A stretch of DNA of 64,000 bases from Fidelibacterota bacterium (lineage in GTDB: Bacteria; Fidelibacterota; Marinisomatia; SCGC-AAA003-L08; GCA-2689995). The notes under the pieces are model-generated. The model was not told where the DNA came from and did not search any database. It saw only the letters and a program-made list of their open reading frames with translations. The position numbers and the translations under genes were made by a program. Each line of letters begins with the position of its first letter. The first letter of the stretch is position 1. Location of the stretch: the NCBI GenBank assembly GCA_002689995.1, contig NZIV01000031.1:40521-104520 (forward strand), in the 5' to 3' direction. Positions 17,560-25,697 of the stretch are shown piece by piece.

Positions 17560-18135
17560 ATGGAACAACTTGCCTTAGGAATATTAGAAAAATCTAAAAT
17601 AAAGGTAATTGCCGAGGGTTTGAATGGGTTTAGAATTGAACTCATTGAAAAAATAGGTAGTGACGATATTGCTCAGCTTATAGAAGTATCCGATGAATTA
17701 GTTAAAAAATTTGGTGAATCTGCTAAGTTAACAAAAAGTAATATAACTAAATATTTTAATAAGGATACAATTCCTTTTGTTGCACGACAAAATAATAAAA
17801 TTATTGGATATATTATTGGTGTACCATTGGAATATTTTCGAAAGGAAGCCTGGGCGCATTATGATGTAAATCTTGGTCTGCAAAATACAATTTATACTTA
17901 TGCTTTTGTTGTAAAGGGAAACTTTCAAAAAAGGGGTGGATATTCAAAATCTTTAAAAAGAGTGTATTTAAATTGGGTTAGAAAACGAAATTATAAGTTT
18001 ATTACAGGACATACAGAATTAGGAATTGCTAAAAACTTTTCTTCAAATACCGAAACTGTAAAAATATTTCCTGAGTGGTATAACAGTAAAGTTTCATTCG
18101 AATATTATAGAAGACCAATAAAAAAGGAAAAATAA
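17560..18135 (+). CDS. GNAT-like acetyltransferase
   Basis: I prefer the ATG at 17560 over the TTG at 17515 listed by the ORF track, because the extra 15 residues look non-conserved; this gives 191 aa. The pattern RQNNKIIGYIIG (strand with a cofactor-side hairpin) followed by TYAFVVKGNFQKRGGYSKSL matches the GNAT motif A region, where a basic, Gly-rich loop binds CoA pyrophosphate. The substrate is unknown. It overlaps the beta-helix gene by 1 nt (TAATG), so the two are coupled, yet no functional link is evident. Confidence 0.7.
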   Translation: MEQLALGILEKSKIKVIAEGLNGFRIELIEKIGSDDIAQLIEVSDELVKKFGESAKLTKSNITKYFNKDTIPFVARQNNKIIGYIIGVPLEYFRKEAWAHYDVNLGLQNTIYTYAFVVKGNFQKRGGYSKSLKRVYLNWVRKRNYKFITGHTELGIAKNFSSNTETVKIFPEWYNSKVSFEYYRRPIKKEK

Positions 18136-19031
18136 TGAAAACTTATTTCTTATTAATATTTATTTTATTTCAGTTTGGACATTCAATATCAATGTGGGAT
18201 GTATATTTTGAAGCTGGGCCTGCATATGGATATGATAAATATTTAATTTTAGATCCAAATGAAGAGTATACTGGTGGATTTGGTATTTACGAGGGAACTG
18301 TATTTATTCAAGGTAATGGAGCTATCATAAATTTAGATGAAGGACTAGGAATCTGGGTTTCAGCGCAATTCGAAGATTCAGATGTCAGATTAGATATGGA
18401 ATACGTATCAATTATTAATGGTTTTGAATATGGTGCATATTATTCTGGATATGCTAAAGGTGAAATTCGAAATTGTAATTTTATAAATGATTACATGGGC
18501 TTAAAATTATTAGATAATACTGATGTTTCTGTAGTTAACTGTAATTTTATAAATAATGAAGCGTATGGTTTGGCAATTTATACAGAAATTCCAAACTGTC
18601 ATGTATCCTATTGTAATGGGTGGGGTAATGGGGAAGTATACATGGAAAATTGCCCTGGCTGAGGAAATATTTGGACTCAGTTAGAGCCCGAACCTGGTAT
18701 TGGAAATATTAATCAAAATCCATATTTTACAGATTTAAATAACTTTAACTTTAATTATATTGAATCTTCTCCATGTATAAATCAAGGTAGCCCTGAATTG
18801 ACTGATCCTGATGGATCAAGAAGCGATATTGGTGCTAATTATTTTAGTTATATAATTTTGGGGGATTGTAATAGCGATAATACAGTTAATGTAATTGATA
18901 TAGTTAATATTATTGATGGGTGTATTTTAGGAGATTCTCTAGATAGCTGTAGTTGTGGAGATATGAATTCAGATAATATTTTAAATATCGTAGATATTGT
19001 TTTGTTAGTTAATATTGTATTAGAAATTTAA
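18135..19031 (+). pseudogene. Secreted right-handed beta-helix protein with C-terminal dockerin-like pair, interrupted by one in-frame TGA
   Basis: Two ORF-track entries (18135-18662 and 18798-19031) are the same frame broken only by TGA at 18660-18662. Downstream of it the frame continues with GNIWTQLEPEPGIGN and SPCINQGSPELTDPDGSRS, a typical end of the parallel beta-helix family. It then ends in a dockerin-like duplicated Ca-binding motif (GDCNSDNTVNVIDIVN and GDMNSDNILNIVDIV). The N-terminus has a signal peptide and helix coils with NCNFIN repeats. TGA is used as a normal stop by neighbours, so a TGG-to-TGA nonsense change or a sequencing error is likeliest. The first part alone would be a 175-aa secreted fragment. 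Confidence 0.8.
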
Positions 19032-19039
19032 TTTTCTAA
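19020..19039. terminator. Hairpin over the overlapping stop codons of convergent genes
   Basis: TTAGAAA and TTTCTAA form a perfect 7-bp stem around TTTAAT. It spans the palindromic TTAA at 19028-19031, which supplies the TAA stops of both converging genes. It may act as a compact bidirectional 3'-end signal. The stem has only one G-C pair, so termination strength is doubtful. Confidence 0.35.
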
Positions 19040-19522
19040 AATCAAGGAAATAGCTGTAGTTAGTTTAAGAATATCGTCTCCTTGTTTTACTACGTGATTG
19101 GTAATATTCTTCGTTAAGTTTTTTATTACTAAATAACCAAGCTGATAATCTGACTCACAAATTTGAAAAAAATCTTCAGCCATCAATACACCAATCTCAC
19201 CATCAGTACTTGCAGCTATATTTGCAGTTCTTTTATTATTATCTGTAAATAAAGAATAATCTCCAAAAAATGGATAAATTGAAGAATTTAGAGTTATCAT
19301 CTCTTTTTCTCTATCATCAAAATCATTAGTATTTGTGACAAGTGTTAAAGGTTTTGAAATTCTTACTTCACCATCTAATAAAAAAATTAATGAATCTCCC
19401 GCATCACCTTCTTTTATGATTTCATCATTCATAGACACTTTTTTTCTTGTTACTACTTTTTCAAATTTTGCGATTTGAACTGAACTTAAGCCTTTAAAAA
19501 GAGAAAATTTATTTAATTCCAT
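19028..19522 (-). CDS. Stand-alone cyclic-nucleotide-binding (CRP/CNB) domain protein
   Basis: This 164-aa protein is almost entirely one cNMP-binding fold. The family pattern is visible as EIIKEGDAGDSLIFLLDGEV and later FFGDYSLF followed by the RTANI element of the phosphate-binding cassette. The usual Glu after FFG is Asp here. There is no helix-turn-helix, so it is not a CRP-type regulator. Its start overlaps the stop of the K+ channel gene by 1 nt, suggesting a trans-acting regulatory subunit of that channel. Ligand binding is not shown. Confidence 0.85.
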   Translation of the reverse strand: MELNKFSLFKGLSSVQIAKFEKVVTRKKVSMNDEIIKEGDAGDSLIFLLDGEVRISKPLTLVTNTNDFDDREKEMITLNSSIYPFFGDYSLFTDNNKRTANIAASTDGEIGVLMAEDFFQICESDYQLGYLVIKNLTKNITNHVVKQGDDILKLTTAISLILEN

Positions 19523-20646
19523 TATTCTATTACTAAAGCCCCTTCATTTGGTTTAATAATGTAATCATCTTCTGGATTGATAACTACTCCTGTTTTATCA
19601 TTATTTACTAGCTGGTGACCCGCTTGTTTTAATTTATTTTCTATGAATAAATCAAGAGCAGAAGTATCCGATGATAATATTTCATTTACACCCATTTTAT
19701 GGTGAATTTCGTAGACTCCTATGCATATCAATTTTTTATTATTTCTTAGATAATTAAATAAATCATTGAATGATTTGCCGATATAAGGTTTTGGAATATC
19801 AATACTTCTTAAACTATTTGGTGAGTTATAATCTAAAATTCGATTTATTACTTCTGGTATTCCAGGAGCAAGGATATGTGCTGCAGCCATAAAGGTTTCA
19901 AAATCATCATCAAAAATAATTGCATCTGCATTTGCTCTTTTTAAATACCTCAAGCTATCTTTATCATTAGCATAAACTATAGTTTTACAATCTGAAGAAA
20001 GATGCTTTATACCGAGCGTTGTAATTATTGCTTTTTGGTCATTACCTTGCTTGTAATCCATAAGAATTATAGCTGCATTTGCTTTAGATACATTGGCTTT
20101 TTTCAAAATGGATTCCTCAGAATAATCACCAATAACAAATTTGATGTTAATATCGAATTTTTGGATAAATGAATTTAATTTATCAGAAGCTTCTTCATTT
20201 ACTAATACTAAATCAATCTTATGTTCTGATAAATTGATTAAGGAATTAATAATATGTTCCATTTTTCGATTCCATCCACAAATCAGGATATGATCTTCGA
20301 GTGATATTTTTTCCAATCCCTTCCCTTCTCTTATTTTTTTTGCAACAAATATTGAAGAAATCGTACCTGTGACGAGTGCAATTAGTCCAATTCCAGACAT
20401 CATTATGATTATTGCAAATATTCTACCAGGTATTCCTGTTGGAGACATATCTCCATATCCAACAGTAGTCATGGTGACAATTGTCCACCAAAGTGAATTT
20501 AGAATACTATTGAAGTCAGATTGAGGATGTCCTTCTAAAAAATAGATTCCAATTCCACCAATAGTCCATACAGCAATTAAGGCAAAAATAACCTTTGAAA
20601 TTGGTCTTGCCCAAAGATCTTTTATTTTTTCTATTAGATTATTCAA
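19522..20646 (-). CDS. Two-TM potassium channel with RCK (TrkA-N/TrkA-C) domains
   Basis: This 374-aa protein has an outer helix near residues 18-37, a pore loop with the K+ selectivity filter TVGYGD at 61-66, and an inner helix near 74-98. A cytoplasmic RCK domain begins near 118 (ILICGWNRK, a variant of the Rossmann Gly motif), and a TrkA-C-like end carries IPKPYIGKSFNDLF. The layout resembles MthK/Kch-like channels gated by ligands at the RCK ring. It is coupled to the cNMP-binding gene downstream. Confidence 0.93.
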   Translation of the reverse strand: MNNLIEKIKDLWARPISKVIFALIAVWTIGGIGIYFLEGHPQSDFNSILNSLWWTIVTMTTVGYGDMSPTGIPGRIFAIIIMMSGIGLIALVTGTISSIFVAKKIREGKGLEKISLEDHILICGWNRKMEHIINSLINLSEHKIDLVLVNEEASDKLNSFIQKFDINIKFVIGDYSEESILKKANVSKANAAIILMDYKQGNDQKAIITTLGIKHLSSDCKTIVYANDKDSLRYLKRANADAIIFDDDFETFMAAAHILAPGIPEVINRILDYNSPNSLRSIDIPKPYIGKSFNDLFNYLRNNKKLICIGVYEIHHKMGVNEILSSDTSALDLFIENKLKQAGHQLVNNDKTGVVINPEDDYIIKPNEGALVIE

Positions 20647-20744
20647 AGATAATTAAATTAATTAAGTTATTAAATTTGGAATTTTTTCTTTTTTATTGCA
20701 AGTATTATTTTGTGACATTTATCACAGACTTATATCATTAACAA

Positions 20745-21746
20745 TTAATTTGAATTTTTAGTTGTTTTTAAAGGATCAGGTACATTTCTTGTAATCCAAT
20801 AAAGAGTTATAAAAGTAACAATTAGCATAATCGAAACTATCGTCCAATGGAATCTAGATTTATGGTAGATTGATGATCTTGCAATCAATTGATAATCTTT
20901 ATCTGCAAAATCTATTCCTGAAAAACGCCAAAGCAACGTGTCGTTAAAAATTGAATCAGCATTTGTTTCATAATAAAAACCTGGGAGAAATAGATATAAT
21001 TCAAAAATATCATCGGCCAAATCAATTGTTATACGTGTTTCTTGTTCAAATTTTGTTAGTAATATTATAAAATTTTCAATAGAATCATCAATTAAATGTT
21101 TTTTTACAATTTCAATTCCATCCATTTTAATAAACTCAAAATTTTCTTGAAGTGACTCATTATCGTAGTTTCTCTTTATGATATTAAGCCAGTCATTTAT
21201 AGCAAGAGATATAATGTTTTTTATATTAAAACCAATGTTAGACTCAATTATTGCCTGATTAAAGATATAAGATAAACCATTATGAACCCAACCCTGCGGA
21301 GCCTGTTCTTGATTCTGTATGAATGAATGTAGAATAGGATATTTTTCTTTAGCATCTCTGCCCTCAAATGAGAAATTGAAATTATAATATTCATATATTA
21401 ACCTATTTTTATAATCTAGATTCATCTTATGATTTAATAGAATATCTTTTCTTATGGAGTCGTCATTATAAAAATTATTTGGTAAGGTTTGATTTTCATT
21501 GAATTTTTTTTCAAATGAGTAAAAATATGGTTCAGTTAGATTATTTAAATTATTTTTAATAATCCAATCGGATGACTCTGGTATTGGATAGTCTAAATTT
21601 AAGATATCATCCTTGTCGCCTTCAATTAAATGAGAATATTTGAAGCTTCCATTAGGTTCAACAGAAATACGAATTTTATGTTCGACACAATTTGTTATTG
21701 TAATTAAAATAATTAAGTTGGATAGAATTTTTTTTAAAGTTGCCAT
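20745..21746 (-). CDS. Unrecognised envelope protein with signal/lipoprotein leader and C-terminal membrane anchor
   Basis: The ATG at 21746 (second Met of the ORF) gives a clean leader, MATLKK followed by a hydrophobic run and a Cys (TITNC) as a possible, non-canonical lipidation site. The mature part of about 300 residues has no motif I recognise. Near the C-terminus a hydrophobic helix (TIVSIMLIVTFITLYWI) is followed by a basic tail, so the protein may be anchored in the inner membrane with a periplasmic body. It lies about 100 nt upstream of the channel gene in the same direction, so a common operon is possible. Confidence 0.7.
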   Translation of the reverse strand: MATLKKILSNLIILITITNCVEHKIRISVEPNGSFKYSHLIEGDKDDILNLDYPIPESSDWIIKNNLNNLTEPYFYSFEKKFNENQTLPNNFYNDDSIRKDILLNHKMNLDYKNRLIYEYYNFNFSFEGRDAKEKYPILHSFIQNQEQAPQGWVHNGLSYIFNQAIIESNIGFNIKNIISLAINDWLNIIKRNYDNESLQENFEFIKMDGIEIVKKHLIDDSIENFIILLTKFEQETRITIDLADDIFELYLFLPGFYYETNADSIFNDTLLWRFSGIDFADKDYQLIARSSIYHKSRFHWTIVSIMLIVTFITLYWITRNVPDPLKTTKNSN

Positions 21747-22027
21747 CAAATTTAATTCCTTAAATATCATACTGAAAATTACGAAAATAATTATGAATTA
21801 TCTGAAACTCATTATTAGCTAATTTGCAATTAATCAATAATAATAACAGAATATTTTCTAATTAATTAAAATTAAATTTTAAAAATAGTTAAATCATTGC
21901 AAACTTAGTTGAATTAATTAATGATTTGATTTAATTATTATTTTAAATTAAAACAATTTCAATAAGTAAATTACTATACAAATGTTTATTGGTTTTTTGT
22001 TCAATTAAGAAGATTCAATAGTTAAAA

Positions 22028-22783
22028 ATGACTGTAATAAAAAATATAGAAGATAAAATTGCTATCCTTCAATTAAATCGACCAAAAGCAAATGCGATAA
22101 ATGAGGAGATGGTAGACGAAATTTTGGTACATTTGTCTAGTATTAGAAATGATGACTCAATTGATGGAATAATACTTACAGGTAACTTAGGTTTTTTCTC
22201 TGCTGGATTAGATGTTTTAGAGCTTTTTCCTCAATCAAAACAGGAAATAACAAACTTTTGGATTAAATTTAATCAGCTTTTAGTAGAACTCTTTTCATAT
22301 CCTAAATTAATATTTAGTGCAATTACGGGCCATAGTCCTGCAGGAGGAACGGTTTTAGCTATAATGACAGACTATAGGGTTATGGCGGAAGGTAATTATA
22401 AAATTGGATTAAATGAAGTAGCTGTTGGTTTGATTTTACCTGGAGCAATTGGGAAAGTTTTTCAATATATTTTAGGTCCACGCAACGCAGAAAAATATGG
22501 GCTTACAGGTAAATTAGTTTCAGCTAAAAAGGCATTAAATGTTGGATTAATAGATGAAATAATACCTTTAGATAATGTATTGGAAGAAACTAAGATTAGA
22601 ATGAAAACTTGGTTAAAGCTACCTAATTATCAACAAAGATTAACAAAATTGAAATTAAGAGATTCTATTATTAAAGAAATTAAACAGAATCAAAAGATTT
22701 ATACACAAGAGATTATTGATATTTGGTTTAGTAAGCCTGGACAGGAAATTCTCAGTGGACTTGTTAGTAAGCTGAAAAAATAA
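22028..22783 (+). CDS. Enoyl-CoA hydratase/isomerase family protein, delta3-delta2-enoyl-CoA isomerase-like
   Basis: This 251-aa crotonase-fold enzyme has its first oxyanion-hole segment at FFSAGLDV and its second at GHSPAGGTVLAIMTDYR. The stretch KIGLNEVAVGL resembles mitochondrial-type enoyl-CoA isomerases (ECI1) more than hydratases: the hydratase Glu pair is not obvious, while the GLNE motif is. It would shift double bonds during unsaturated fatty-acid oxidation. It is 13 nt upstream of yebC and so probably co-transcribed, although the functions are unrelated. Confidence 0.88.
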   Translation: MTVIKNIEDKIAILQLNRPKANAINEEMVDEILVHLSSIRNDDSIDGIILTGNLGFFSAGLDVLELFPQSKQEITNFWIKFNQLLVELFSYPKLIFSAITGHSPAGGTVLAIMTDYRVMAEGNYKIGLNEVAVGLILPGAIGKVFQYILGPRNAEKYGLTGKLVSAKKALNVGLIDEIIPLDNVLEETKIRMKTWLKLPNYQQRLTKLKLRDSIIKEIKQNQKIYTQEIIDIWFSKPGQEILSGLVSKLKK

Positions 22784-22796
22784 ATGCAGGAGATAA

Positions 22797-23555
22797 ATGT
22801 CAGGTCATAGTAAATGGTCAACAATAAAGCGTAAAAAAGCAGCTATTGATGCAAAGAGAGGGGCTGCATTCACACGAGTTTCTAAGGATATTACATTAGC
22901 TTCTCGAGATGGTGGTGGTGATATTGAAATGAATCCTGCATTACGTTTAGCTATTCAAAAAGCAAAATCTGTTAATATGCCCAAAGATAATATAGAAAGA
23001 GCTATTAAAAAGGGAACAGGTGATCTGCCAGGGATGAAATTTGAGGATTATATCTATGAAGGTTATGGTCCTGGTGGTGTTGCCATTTTACTTTCTGTAT
23101 TAACAGACAATAAAAATAGAACAGTCCCTGAAATCCGTCATTTAATGTCTAAAAATGGTGGAAATTTAGGTGAGCCAGGCTGTGTAAATTGGATGTTCGA
23201 GAAAAAAGGAATCATTACTGTATCTAAAAAAAATAGTAATGAAAATAAATTATTTGAAACTGCTTTAGATTTAGGTGCAGATGATTTTAGTTCGGAAGAT
23301 GAACATAACTTTACCATAATTACTTTACCAGAATTTTTTGGAGATGTGAGTAAAGGGTTGGAGGAAGCTGGAATCGAGATTGAATCGGGAGAATTAACAT
23401 TAGAACCTCAAAATAAAGTTAATATTAAGGGTGATAACGCGGTTAATTTACTTAAACTATTAGATTTGCTTGAAGACTATGAAGATATTCAGAAGGTATA
23501 CACAAATTTTGAAATTGATGATGATGAACTTGCTAAAATATCTCCGGAATTATAA
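22797..23555 (+). CDS. yebC: YebC/PmpR/TACO1 family protein
   Basis: This 252-aa protein starts with the family hallmark MSGHSKWSTIKRKKAA. Later conserved blocks include KAKSVNMPKDNIERAIKKG and the YEGYGPGGVA segment. The family has been described both as DNA-binding regulators and as translation factors that relieve proline-stretch stalling. A strong SD (AGGAG) sits 4 nt before the ATG. It precedes ruvC and ruvA, a gene order conserved across many bacteria. Confidence 0.96.
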   Translation: MSGHSKWSTIKRKKAAIDAKRGAAFTRVSKDITLASRDGGGDIEMNPALRLAIQKAKSVNMPKDNIERAIKKGTGDLPGMKFEDYIYEGYGPGGVAILLSVLTDNKNRTVPEIRHLMSKNGGNLGEPGCVNWMFEKKGIITVSKKNSNENKLFETALDLGADDFSSEDEHNFTIITLPEFFGDVSKGLEEAGIEIESGELTLEPQNKVNIKGDNAVNLLKLLDLLEDYEDIQKVYTNFEIDDDELAKISPEL

Positions 23556-23558
23556 TTT

Positions 23559-24038
23559 TTGACTATTTTAGGGATTGATCCAGGAATACGAAAAATGGGA
23601 TTTGGTTTGATAAATATGCAAAATGAAAACCCTAATTTAATTGATTTTGGAATTATTTCTACAAATTCTGATATGGCGTTAGAAAAAAGATTGAGAGTAA
23701 TTTATAATGATATTGAGTTAGTTATTAATCAGTTTAAACCCAAGGCTATGTCCGTTGAAGGTAGTTTTTTCTCTAAAAATGTTAAATCTATGATGATGTT
23801 GGGGCATGCTAGAGGGATGGCTCTCTTGGGTGCTGCACAGTCGGGAATTCCTGTTTATGAATATTCCCCAAGGAAGGTGAAGCAAGCTGTTACGGGCAAT
23901 GGAAATGCATCTAAAGATCAGGTGAAATATATGGTAAAAATGATATTAGGACTAAAATCTGATACAATTCCAGATGATGCGAGTGATGCACTTGCAATTG
24001 CACTATGTCATACAAAACAGTTTAGATATGATGATTGA
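23559..24038 (+). CDS. ruvC: Holliday junction endodeoxyribonuclease RuvC
   Basis: This 159-aa resolvase uses a TTG start, just 3 nt after yebC. Catalytic acidic residues are in place: the Asp of LGIDPG near residue 6, the Glu in SVEGSFF, and the C-terminal DDASDALAIALCH cluster. It cleaves four-way junctions bound by RuvAB. It overlaps ruvA by 8 nt. RuvB is not encoded in this window. Confidence 0.96.
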   Translation: MTILGIDPGIRKMGFGLINMQNENPNLIDFGIISTNSDMALEKRLRVIYNDIELVINQFKPKAMSVEGSFFSKNVKSMMMLGHARGMALLGAAQSGIPVYEYSPRKVKQAVTGNGNASKDQVKYMVKMILGLKSDTIPDDASDALAIALCHTKQFRYDD

Positions 24039-24624
24039 ATATTTACACGGGAAATTACACAGTAAAAATAAATCTAATGTTGTAATTGATGTGAACGGAG
24101 TAGGCTATTTATGTAATATAACTTCGAGTACCTATGATCAATGTCCTCAAGCGGGGGAATTGATTTCATTGTTAATTCATTTTAGTGTAACTGAAAATTC
24201 ACAAGAGCTTTTTGGGTTTCATGATGAAAAAGAACGAACAATGTTTAAAATGTTAATCGGGATTTCTGGGATTGGACCTAAAACAGCAATTGCGATGTTG
24301 TCTAATATTTCACCACAAGAATTTAAAAAACGAATTATAAGCAGTGAAGTAAGTATGCTTACTGCAGTACCAGGGATTGGGCCAAAAACTGCAAAAAGAA
24401 TTATTATTGAATTGAAAGATAAGTTTATAAAGATGTCTGATGATGATTTGCCAATTGAAGAGGGAAGCGGTGGAAGTCTAGCACAAATAGAAGCAAGTGA
24501 TGCATTAGCTTTATTAGGGTTTAAATCTAAAGATATTCAGCATGTCTTAGATTCTATTGTAGAATCTGATGGTCTAGATAAAACAGAAAATTTGATAAGA
24601 AAGGCATTGAAATTACTCAATTAA
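24031..24624 (+). CDS. ruvA: Holliday junction branch migration protein RuvA
   Basis: The ORF track extends upstream to 23974, but homology starts at MIEYLHGKL, so I place the start at the ATG at 24031 (24028 is the alternative). This gives about 197 aa, the normal RuvA length. The OB-fold N-terminus (VVIDVNGVGYLC) is followed by two helix-hairpin-helix motifs (GISGIGPKTAIAML and VPGIGPKTAKRIIIELKDK). The C-terminal RuvB-contact domain follows an acidic linker. RuvA targets the RuvB motor to Holliday junctions. Confidence 0.96.
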   Translation: MIEYLHGKLHSKNKSNVVIDVNGVGYLCNITSSTYDQCPQAGELISLLIHFSVTENSQELFGFHDEKERTMFKMLIGISGIGPKTAIAMLSNISPQEFKKRIISSEVSMLTAVPGIGPKTAKRIIIELKDKFIKMSDDDLPIEEGSGGSLAQIEASDALALLGFKSKDIQHVLDSIVESDGLDKTENLIRKALKLLN

Positions 24625-24650
24625 AGAAAACAATACTTTATCCTTCTCAT

Positions 24651-25697
24651 TTGAAATTAAATGCAAAACTGGTACCATATGCAGGATTTGAAATGCCTGT
24701 TCAATACCCTGAAGGAATAAAAAAAGAATATCAATCAATCCGCAAAGATGTTGGAATGTTTGATGTATCTCATATGGGCGAATTTGAATTTTCAGGGGAA
24801 AATGCAGAGCGATTTCTCCAAAGATTGACTATAAATGATGTTTCTCGGCTTTATAATGGTCGTGCTCAATATTCAGTAATGTGTAATCAAAATGGTGGGA
24901 TTATTGATGATTTAATTTTATATAAATTTAAAGATAGATACTTTATGGTTATTAATGCTTCTAATATTGATAAGAACTGGAGTTGGGTTAATAGAAATTT
25001 AATTGAAAATGTTGAAGTTAAAAATTTGAGTGATTCATATTCATTGATTGCAATTCAAGGACCTAATTCTAGAAATACACTCGAAAATATTTTCCAACAA
25101 GTAAATGACTTAAAATTTTATCACGCACGTGAAATTGATTTTAATGGAGAAAAAATAATATTAAGTAGAACTGGATATACTGGTGAATTGGGGTTTGAAA
25201 TTTATGCTTCTGGAAATAATATCCAAAAGATATGGGAGGTTTTATTAAGTAAAGGTGTTCAGCCTTGTGGATTAGGAGTAAGAGATCTACTCCGGATGGA
25301 AATGAAATATTGTCTCTATGGAAATGATATTGATGAAAGTACTAATCCATTAGAGGCTGGATTAAGCTGGATAACTGACTTTAAAAATCAATTTATTGGA
25401 ATTGAAAATTTAAAAAGATGTAAATCAAATGGTTTAGATCGAAATCTCGTAGCATTAAAATTAGAAGAAAGAGGAATCCCTCGAAAAGGATATTTGATTT
25501 ATAATGAAGATAACATAATTGGTGAAATTTGTAGTGGTACTCAATCATTAGCTTTAAATTGTGGAATTGGTCTTGGGTATGTGAAAAATGGATTTCATAA
25601 TATAGGTACAAAAATATCTGTATCTATTCGAGATAAAAAATTAAACGCAGTAATAATTAAGCCACCATTTATAGGATTAACCTCACTTTTTGCCTAA
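24651..25697 (+). CDS. gcvT: Aminomethyltransferase, glycine cleavage T protein
   Basis: This folate-dependent enzyme transfers the aminomethyl carbon in glycine cleavage. Motifs include GFEMPVQYPEG, MFDVSHMGEF with the catalytic Asp region, and RTGYTGELGFE. The TTG at 24651 is the only standard start, but the frame is open upstream and encodes KKTILYPSHLKLNAK in continuity, matching the family N-terminus K-K/R-T-x-L-Y-x-x-H. The true start is therefore probably an ATT codon at 24612 or 24606, inside the ruvA end. Other gcv genes are not in the window. Confidence 0.94.
   Translation: MKLNAKLVPYAGFEMPVQYPEGIKKEYQSIRKDVGMFDVSHMGEFEFSGENAERFLQRLTINDVSRLYNGRAQYSVMCNQNGGIIDDLILYKFKDRYFMVINASNIDKNWSWVNRNLIENVEVKNLSDSYSLIAIQGPNSRNTLENIFQQVNDLKFYHAREIDFNGEKIILSRTGYTGELGFEIYASGNNIQKIWEVLLSKGVQPCGLGVRDLLRMEMKYCLYGNDIDESTNPLEAGLSWITDFKNQFIGIENLKRCKSNGLDRNLVALKLEERGIPRKGYLIYNEDNIIGEICSGTQSLALNCGIGLGYVKNGFHNIGTKISVSIRDKKLNAVIIKPPFIGLTSLFA

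Noticed and set aside
18660-18662. TGA read as Trp (altered genetic code) or as selenocysteine
   Set aside because: Many neighbouring genes end at TGA, so it is a normal stop here. No convincing SECIS-like stem follows, and the family has no Cys/Sec at this place.
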